Positions 55,500 to 64,000 of a DNA stretch of 64,000 nucleotides are shown here, one piece after another. Under the pieces are notes generated by a model. It was not told the origin of the DNA, ran no database searches, and was given only the letters and a program-made list of their open reading frames with translations. How positions within the stretch are numbered: position 1 is the stretch's first letter; every line of letters begins with the position of its first letter. The DNA is from Smittia aterrima (taxonomy: Eukaryota > Arthropoda > Insecta > Diptera > Chironomidae): contig CP093831.1 in NCBI GenBank assembly GCA_033063855.1, positions 25,482,001-25,546,000 on the forward strand. Direction: 5' to 3'. The translations under genes and the position numbers were made by a program.

Positions 55500-58400
55500 C
55501 AGTAAATTTCACTGTAAATATTATATATGTTGTTGGTTGTATCTGCAAAACAATTTTTTTTTATCTTCTTAAAAACTTTTTTAATAGTAAACGTTCATAT
55601 AATCGAAAGTCAATTTCTTGCAACGCGATTCCACATTTTTTCTTTAAGAATTGTTAAACGTAAATTGAAAACTATAAAGTTCAGTGAATTGAAACAATTC
55701 TTGCTTAAGTGCAACAAACAAAAGAAGATTTCTCTGTAACAGCGACGACGTTAAACGAAAAATTTCCTCGTCAGGGAGAGGAAGACGAGAAACTGAAGGA
55801 AAGTTAAAAGAGTCATTCAGCTTAAGTGTGTCATTCACTTTAAGGGAATATATTCCGGCAATTGAGGATAATAAGATGTGTTTTCATTAAATTTTTGCAT
55901 TTCTTTGCAGAACACGAAGAAGGGAAAGCGAAGTTTAGCGAGAACTGTACTCAAGGAAGAAAGCAAAAGAGAAAACTTTTCGACGCTTCCGTCAATCGTT
56001 TGTGAAATAAAAAGAAATTTCCCTTTTGCATTTGAAAGAAAATGTTTTTCTCGCACTGAAAGCTTTTCACCATCAGAAACTTGTCTCGCAATCTCCTTGA
56101 AAGTTCGAGCTGTTAAACTTTTAGAAAACTGTTTCTATTAGCAGAAGGAAAGTCGAATGAAAGTTTTTCTTTAAAAAAAAATCTCCTTCGCAAAGTTTCT
56201 TACAAATTAATTCAAAAGTTTGAAACGTTGGGTAATTAAATGTTGTAGACTCACCCACTCACTCTCTTTCTCTCTCTCACTGCAAGTGAAAATTTCCATA
56301 CAGCAATCAAAAAACTTCACCAGAAGCTGCCAAGAATCTCCGATGTGTTGACGTCATGTTGCTTGCAGTAAACATGTTGCAAACTTCCTAACCGCAAAAT
56401 TTAATCTCGAAAAGATTTCTTTCAGACATTTTCTGACGAGATTATGATTAATTAAACGGTCAATGAACTTTAGAATGCTCCAGCAATTTCGCTTTTCTGA
56501 TGAATCATGACTGATACACTTTCAAAGATAAAAAATCGAGAGCGAAAAATTGCACAGGACAGTGCGTTCATAGGACAACGGCAGATGGCCACAAAAGGGT
56601 CGAGTAAATTGAACAAAAATAAAAGTTAATTGGTGACTTATGATGCCGAGAGGTAAAGACTGTCTATCAAGTCAAGTCGAGCACGAGCATGACACCGAAT
56701 TATGAATTCACTTCAACTTGACCCGAAAAAAAAAACATAAACGAGGACAAGCCAGTGATGTTCATTGAACTGTGAATGCGTTTTTATTTATTTATTATTC
56801 AAATATCTGCTCGGAAATATTTTTCTCCTCACTTTACTTTTTCTGGGTGTCATGATGGCACTTGCATTTGGAAGTGTTACAGTTCACTGGTCACTTTAAT
56901 GCAGTGCATCAAGCTGAAGAGAAATGAGATGCCTCAAATGAAAGAAATTAGAATTCATTGAACAACATGTGGGTACGAATTTGTTTCGCCGCAAAAACAG
57001 AAAAGTAATGAACACGCAGCACGCAATAAATTTCAATAAATGTTCCGTTCATTTCGTTTGTTGATTTCCACAAAAGCCGAGAATCATAAATTTCTCACAC
57101 ACGGTGACATCATTTCTCTGACAAATTTTGATGGATAGAAAATTAATCAGCAGAAATCAGTTTCAGTCGATCGGCATTAAGGGATCAATTGCTTATTGGA
57201 TTAAGTCGGTAAGTGATTATCGATAACATGAGAAGTCACGAGAACTTCTTTTACGTGATTTATAGACGCACACGTTTTGGGAATAAAAATAACGCACCGC
57301 AGAGACTTCCTGCTCATTCGTAGCAAACTCTTTTTCTTTCACCCTCGAAAAAGTTTCCGAAACCAATTTCCCCACATGACGATGCAATTTCGCGATGAGA
57401 TTCAATCGGAAATGCGACGTTCAAAAGAATTATTAAAATATTTCACATGAACGACATGAGCAATGAAAATATTTTGGGTTAACTTAAATGAAAGGAAACA
57501 TAAATTATCACGATCTGAGTTGACATTGAAAGGGAGAATTTTAAGCTTCACTTGAATTTTAATTTGAAAGCAATAAAAAGAAATTCTCTAATTTGAGTTC
57601 ATTTGCATAATTTTCGCTCACCGAATAGAAATATTTATTCAATTACTTGTCATAACTTACCTCATCACAAGAGCAATGAAAAAAACATCTGCAGAGCTTC
57701 CCATTCGTGCATGACTAATTTGCGCAAAAGAGTTTTCTGCAATGAACATAAACAAATTTTTGCAAATAAACAAAACGAATCCTTTGCTTATTGAAACATC
57801 AAAAGATCGACTCGACTCTCTTTCTCTGTCGCGATGAGTTTGTTCATTCATTCAGTTGAGAGAAGCTTCGTCTTCGCCTCTATAATGATTTATTATTTTA
57901 TTTAAACCTTTTTTTCTAAAGAGCCCTTAAAGCATGTCTGATAATGTGATAAAGGTTTGATCTCTTGAACAATGCGGGTTATTTAAATATGCATTCATCA
58001 TATTTCTAGGGCGTAACGCAAACAAACGTCGATGAATAAAAAATGAATTAAAAAACTATTTTATGCATAGATGAATGGTATCGATTGATTATTTTTTTTC
58101 CACTGGTAACGATCCTCGTAAGACTCTTGAATACATTTCTAATGATTTGATTGATTGATGAGGCCAAACATGTTAAACAATCTTTTGCATAGAATCGAGA
58201 TTGATTAAACAAACGAATCGTGAGAATCTTTTTTTCTTCCTTCTGGTTCCGGTGCGACCGCTTCATCGCGTGGATCGCGAGAGTCCACTCCTCGAGTCAA
58301 AGTTGACGAATACACAAATGAGACGAGATTTAATTTTCATTTTCATGCTCAGCGTTTGTCGTTTGTCGGGTGAAAAATGACATCAACATGTCGACGGAGA

Positions 58401-60416
58401 AGTTCATCGGAACAATTGCTTTGTTGTGTAATTTTTTGAAAAATTACTTGTCATAGTTAGACGCGTGTGTCGTCGGGAGTTCTATTTTCATTTCCCCGAA
58501 ATCTATCACGCACTCGAAGAAGACAACAAATATTAAATTACATGTTGAGCATAACTCTGAAAGAAATATTAACGGATCTCCTCGTTCGAGAGCGACACAA
58601 AGGCATCATTATCGCGACTCTTCTCCCGGCTAATGATATAAATGACTGTCTTCCTATTAATTGAAACGATCTGCGTTATTAGAGACGGGGGTGAGCGAGA
58701 CGAGGACTAATGACGAGATGCGTTCCGTTCCTTCCTCTTCAAATTAATCTCAACCTTCATCCCGAAATGATATTTTTATGTTTGATTCAATCGGCCCATC
58801 CCTTCAAATGATTTCTTTTTAATTTATTCAAACAATTTTTATCGCACAAAAAAAAATGTCGAGCATTTCGTCATGGCTCGAGAGACTCATGGGAATTTAT
58901 TTGAAGAAGATGCGGTGAAGAGAGTGAAAGGCACGTCGATTGAGTTAATAAAAATCTAAATCTATAATTTAATAGAAATATTAAGGGAAAATTATAGTGG
59001 CGGCGGTTGTCAACAATATCTCGGCTTCTCAATCTCGTCAACTGCCATTTGAGTAAAAGAATTGAAACATATTTTTATTTTGATTCTCTCACCTGACAAA
59101 TGTTTGAGTAATTAGTCGAGTTAGACGTAAAATTAACACCATAAATGTTGAATTTATCAAAGCTAAACAGATGTCAAGAGGACAAATTGGCCGAATCGAA
59201 ATCAAAGCATATGGAACTTGATTCGATGTTAATTCACTTTTTTCATGCAACAATAATCTGTCGAATGCAATCTAGGAAATGCTTAGACTGCTAGGTTGTC
59301 ACTTCCATGTCCACATCGCGATCATTAACTCAAGCTGCAGTTTTACCAAAAAAATAAAAATCGTTTCGCTTAATGGACACGCAGAGAAATATTTTCGCTC
59401 TTCAATGAAAATGATTTCACCGAAAAAAAAGGATTTAATGAAATTGCGATTGTGTTTTTGTGTTTGACTGAATCTCTTTCGGTGTAACGAGTCCTGGCCA
59501 GAAGAGTTTACAGCTCGAGGATATTATTTGTCATTCAGATATTATTACAAAGTAAAACATCGCAGTGAATCCATCATCGCAGATTGTTAATGCTTTCTCT
59601 GTTCTCTTACAAGTTCTTTTTTTGCTCTTGATTGTCTCGCTGTGCTACCTGATAGCTTTATTTTGCGATTCTTCTTCATCATCGCATGATGGGTTTTGAA
59701 TTTAACTATTCTTTCTCCTGCCAGCGACATGTGAAAGTTGAACTGTCTGACGAGGATTCTCTCGTCTCACTTGTTACATGTTTTTTGTTGCTGAAGGATA
59801 TTCTGGTGTAAATAACAATTTTTTTTTGTTCTCGTCGACAACTAATGAATATGAATCGAATGTGGAATTAAAATCGGATCGCAGAGACAAAAGAGATTTT
59901 CGTGGGTGACGCTCGACAACAAAAACAAAACTTTCCCATATCACAAAACACATTTTAAGTTTCATTTTTGTCATAATAATAGGTGAACTAACAAAAAAGA
60001 ACTCTCGTCCCCTCTTTGTGTAGATATCACGCGACAGAGTTGAATTTACAATCGTTAATGACTGACGCTCTCGCTTTCCTATTGCGTTTCTGGTTATTCA
60101 ACCCTCGATGTTATTTGTAATAACGTGCAGGGGTTGTCTGATGGGAAAGGACGCCGAGAAATTAATGTAAAAGGGAGACGGAAGTTAAAGTGATCAGGCA
60201 ACGAGTGAAGAACTCAAAATGTTAACCTTGAATGAAATTATTTAGCGACGCGAAGTTTTTGTTTATCAGAATACGCGAAAATTGAAAAGATAAAAATTAT
60301 TTGTTTCATTTTCCATTTTGTTCGCGAACAGAAATTTTTATTCAAATTTATTAACAAAAATTAAATTTAATTTAGGAATTTAAAATGAAAAAAAGAAAAA
60401 AAAAATTGCAAAAAGA
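55500..60416. other. Non-coding stretch, no gene recognised
   Basis: AT-rich with a CT-rich tract near 56261. The open frames are short and unsupported. No tRNA until 60417. Confidence 0.55.
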
Positions 60417-60516
60417 TCCTTCGAGCCGGATTTGAACCAGCGACCTATGGATGACTGCCGACTAGGAAATCGGATACCGCTACAGTCCACCGCTCTACCA
60501 ACTGAGCTATCGAAGG
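60417..60516 (-). tRNA. tRNA-Tyr: tRNA-Tyr (GTA) with 27-base intron
   Basis: The 5' exon (60480..60516) ends GACTGTAG; the intron is 60453..60479; the 3' exon (60417..60452) begins ATCCATAGG. Anticodon GTA, acceptor stem CCTTCGA/TCGAAGG, A discriminator. Nuclear tRNA-Tyr genes normally carry an intron one base 3' of the anticodon, as here. A T-run terminator follows on the minus strand. Confidence 0.95.
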
Positions 60517-62426
60517 TTGTTTTCGACTTGTAGTTGAAATGAGCAAAACTCAATCTGCTTTTTGAAACGTTGCGCAAGAGAAGAAAATGAAAAAATATTT
60601 TTCTTCTTGAGCGTAATTCGCGTTTCATAGAAGAAAAGAGAATTTAATTGAACGCGTCTCAAGAGAGTTGTTCAACAAGCGATAACCCGTTTCGCAACGA
60701 CCCGAGTGATAATTTTAATTTGCAATTCGTTGCCCCTTATCAAACGGCTAATTAAATTATGGAAAAGACGTTCGAGTAATTGCGTTAGCTCTCGTAAAAT
60801 TGACGGTTATTGAATTTTAGTTGCACCTGAGATCTCTTTTCTTCTTCTTCTCCTTCTCTAGTTAATTAACATTGACTTTGAAAACTCGTCTTCTGGTTGA
60901 AATGCAATTATGAAAAGTCTCTCGATTGCGAAACATTTCCGTCGAGGTTTACGTTCATTAATCTTTCAATAATGACTTCATTTACTCTTTTGTCACTTGC
61001 TCGTGGGGGCGAAAAATATTCTAATTTAAATTTTAATCCTTCGTCGTCGTCTGCGAAAGCCTTTGAAGGTTCGGCTACGTAATACCCAAGTGACAAAAAT
61101 TATCCTCGAAATCATTTATATTCGCGCGACAGTGAAGCGCTGCTGCTGCTTCTGCTGCTTAACGCACTCCAGCGTTTATTTGCCTGTCGACTTTTCGTTG
61201 TTATTAATTACTTTCCAGTTTGAAAGCTCATGTTGAGAGACAAACGAATGAACGAACAAACGAAGCGAAAGAAGATAAAACTCTAAATCCCCATAATAAT
61301 TAATTTCGGTGGAAAGAAACGATGAGGAGAGGAGACAGACGAAGCGATTGCCACCGACGCCGCGCGCGAGTTTTATAATCTATGCAATGTCGCAGCTAAT
61401 AAATTGAACGCATCGTTAACAACGAAGGTAGATTATTACATTTTAATCCCTTCCAAATAAATTGTCATGTGGATTGTGCTTCGCTGAAAGATGGAATTAA
61501 GCCAACTATGCTAAACACGCATGCAAATGACATTTTTTGTTTTACACTTTGTTGATTTTCCGGTAAGAACATAGAACACCCTCGCGTTGATATACAATTA
61601 CAGAAACTTCACCGAACAATGTAAATTAGTTGACATTAGTCGACGAAGCTGAAAGAGAGAAGACTCGGTAGGTGTGCAGAGCTCGAATGTGTCGAATGAC
61701 GACAAATAAACAAAAGGAAAAAGGATTAGCTCTCTCTCTCGCTCCCTTGCTGTCTAGATTGCGATGATAAGAAGACAACCCAGGAGATGGAAAATTAATG
61801 AATCGAAGCGTAATGTTAGTTCAATTAAGTGAAAACCAAATATATGTAAATTAAATGTTTACATTATGAATGACAAGTCATGAGTGCGATGCAGTCACAT
61901 TGTTATGTAATATTTCACTTCATGCACATACATTCGCTCGACATCTCTGATTTGACAGGAGGAAGCAGAAACGGTTTTGTGGAGTGTGAGAAAGACAACT
62001 TTTGAATTAATTTACAGCAAATTGATTTTGTCATTTAATAATTTGAAAGGAGATAAATTTATGGTTGAGTTGAGATGAACGTCTCACACCTTCAAGTAAT
62101 TTCCTGTCACCGTCGTCTGCACTTGTTTGCTCTAAAGACTTCGCTCCAATAGATTTTTGGCTAATGAGCAAACAAAGAGTCTTTAGAAACTTCTCTTTAA
62201 ACTCTTGGCCATAGCAAATTTCAAATTTGTCGGCGGACAAAGTCAGTTTCTTGTTGTTACAAGAATTTTCTCGATTTCGCAAGAAAAAAAAATGTTCCGA
62301 CGAAGCTTGCACATTTTGCTGTTCTCACGAACCGCCACTTGATTGTTTTGCGGAGTAAAAAAAACTGAAAGAGAAGGCTCGTCTGAAAAGAAATGCGATA
62401 ACAGATGGAAGCTAACATTGAATATC
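60517..62426. other. Non-coding stretch, no gene recognised
   Basis: Contains a short CTG/CTT triplet run (61139..61160) and a small CG-rich patch near 61358. No exon is recognised. Confidence 0.55.
61139..61160. repeat. CTG-rich triplet microsatellite
   Basis: Seven triplets, CTG interrupted by one CTT. Confidence 0.7.
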
Positions 62427-62464
62427 TTTATTGAAATGTTCTCGAGTCAGGATGATTTTAAGAA

Positions 62465-63494
62465 TTAATTTTGAATGGCATCAGGTCCATGAATAGATTT
62501 GATGTGACGTTGAAGATAGGATTTGCCGAGAACTTTCTTGCAGATCGGACATTCAGAGACTTCTTTGACGTGAACATCTAGTTTGCAAAATGAAATGTGA
62601 AACTCGAACTTTTCATCGATATTTTCATTCTTCGATGCGATAATAAACTTTCCGCAGTACATGCACTTTCGTTTCTTGCTGGTGTCGAGACTGAATGATT
62701 TCAAATGATTCGGAATGACAACAGGTCGACGTGATTTTGTTTCAGGTGAAAGATCTGCCTTCGAAACAATTTTTCGAGGAACTTTCGCTGCTGGTTGAGC
62801 TAATGGAAGTGAGTTGCTTCTCTTTCTTAATTTTACTTCTTGTTCCGATGAACTTTCGGTTTGAAAAGACGAATTCATTAAAGATTCATCAGAAGCTTGC
62901 TGCTGATCAACTTCGAGCTGAACATTGTTTGAGTTGATTGCTGGGAGATTGTTATTGTTCCCGAAAGTGACAACTTCTGCAGTTGTTGCGTCTTTTTGCG
63001 GAACCTCAGCTGTTGAGACTCCTTTCATTTGAAGTTTGATTGTGGCGTCCACGAAGGCATCGAGGTTCTTGAGAGCGATTGTAACTTGTCCGGTGTAAGT
63101 ATATTCGAGGACAGCGAGAAGATCAGCAACTTTGATGTCATTGAAGATGAGAATTGGTCGTTCAGTCTGATGATTGCGAAACAATTTCTAAATATTTCAA
63201 CGAAAAGAAAAATAATTTAAAGGTTACACAAGTTTAAGTTGAACTTACATCGAAATAGCTGCTGCTGCTTGCCAGGACCAGCTTATGGCAAGGTATCAAA
63301 GTACCTAACGAAGAGAAAACTTAGAATTTCAACTTTAAAATAATAAATTTTATGTTCCCACCTTCGGCTTGTAAAACGACGTCACAATATTGACTTGTCA
63401 TGAAGAAATCATAAGAACTTTTGCTTACAACCTTATCGCGATCCTCCCACTTCACTTCACAGCAAGTTTCACGTTCTTCGACTTCCTTTTCCAT
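62465..63494 (-). CDS. BTB/POZ zinc-finger protein
   Basis: Three exons (63362..63494, 63249..63304, 62465..63187), introns of about 57-61 bases, encode 303 residues. A BTB/POZ domain spans about residues 28-118: CDVVLQAEG, then CHKLVLASSSSYFDKLF, then the YTYTGQV strand. A low-complexity linker with a basic patch (LRKRSNSLP, RKIVSK) follows. Two C-terminal zinc fingers come last: a C2HC type (Cys238, Cys241, His260, Cys264) and a classical C2H2 (Cys276, Cys279, His291, His296). BTB-ZF proteins of this layout dimerise through BTB and bind DNA as nuclear transcription regulators (Broad/Tramtrack/Lola class). The linker is short and only two fingers are present; the exact orthologue is not recognised. 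A polyadenylation signal lies at 62427..62432. Confidence 0.85.
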
Positions 63495-64000
63495 TTTAAA
63501 AAAAGCGTGATAACTTTTTGCTTTGTTGACTTTTGATTTTTAATTGAAGCGAATCGATCGAAATTAAAAAAATTGAAGCGAAAAATGTCGTTGACCTTTC
63601 AAGGATCTCATTAAAAAGTCTTTCTCCACGTGAGACGTTTTGTGATCTCCAAAGTTTGTTCATAAACAATCTGTTCATCGCTGAGCGAGCAAATGAAACT
63701 TAATCCCATCTTCGAGTTTATTGACGCATCAAAAATTATCCGTTAATTTCTGTTCTGTCTACGATGGCCAGAGAAAGAAATTAAATATGACACATTCACG
63801 CTAGCGAACAATGCTAAGAAGAAACTCCGAATATAATAACAACGCAACGGTCTCCCGAGAAAAAGTCCATAAAATACGATTGATTCTCGAAAGGCGGCTC
63901 ACACGTGTCCACAAAACCTGTTCTCTTCGCTTTCGTTTCTTTGCCGTTTCGTCGAAAGCAATCTCAGTCGAGAACTCTTCTTTCCATTTCGATTTCTCTT
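63495..64000. other. Upstream flank of BTB-ZF gene
   Basis: Likely 5' UTR/promoter of the BTB-ZF gene. No further gene or clear core promoter element was identified. Confidence 0.5.

Noticed and set aside
60380..60628. 82-codon frame (-)
   Set aside because: It overlaps the intron-containing tRNA-Tyr gene and consists largely of it.
1..64000. CRISPR arrays, bacterial operons or riboswitches
   Set aside because: The window is plainly eukaryotic (spliced genes, nuclear tRNAs with intron, polyadenylation signals), and no regularly spaced short repeats were seen.

Overview
This window is eukaryotic and most likely comes from a dipteran insect, possibly a nematoceran such as a midge. The DNA is AT-rich, the genes have tiny GT-AG introns (about 50-70 bases), and the gene content fits: divergent ionotropic receptors, an insulin-receptor-type kinase, a BTB zinc-finger protein, short secreted cationic peptides and nuclear tRNAs. 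The species assignment is inference; the gene families can be read directly. About two thirds of the window is non-coding.

Layout. 2.4-2.8 kb (-): a two-exon RPA3-like single-strand DNA-binding subunit with a perfect E2F-type site upstream. 3.15-3.9 kb: an inverted pair of tRNA-Asp genes and two tandem tRNA-like units. 8.4-10.3 kb (-): four tandem genes for secreted peptides of 47-79 residues. They share the signal peptide and a phase-1 intron, but the mature parts differ completely. One is cecropin-like and has three NF-kB-type sites just upstream; the other three have C/EBP-type palindromes. This looks like an immune-effector cluster.

10.4-19.8 kb: a tandem array of ionotropic-receptor (IR) genes (-) interleaved with tRNA-Ile genes and tRNA-Ile-derived pseudogenes. 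Two IR genes are intact (649 and 651 aa). One is complete apart from a single in-frame TGA and a replaced C-terminus, and two fragments are relics. 20.1 and 21.1 kb: two tRNA-Val genes. 28.1-29.3 kb: a gene for a secreted coiled-coil protein on a segment bounded by 90-bp direct repeats.

36.7-44.4 kb (+): a divergent insulin-receptor-like tyrosine kinase (7 exons, 1165 aa, catalytic motifs intact), followed by a decayed tandem copy that lost the transmembrane segment and the first part of the kinase. A 1201-bp hAT-type non-autonomous transposon with an 8-bp target duplication lies between them. 47.4-54.3 kb (-): a second IR family of three genes, two intact (609 and 613 aa) and one frameshifted. 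Around and between them are seven short units with an A-box-like TAGCC motif and a perfect tRNA B box but no recognisable tRNA body. With the two near 3.6 kb they form a nine-member candidate Pol III family. 60.4 kb: an intron-containing tRNA-Tyr (-). 62.5-63.5 kb (-): a BTB/zinc-finger gene.

Together the window shows rapid birth and death of environment-facing genes (chemosensory IRs, peptide effectors, a receptor kinase) beside tRNA and tRNA-like repeats that share their duplication units.
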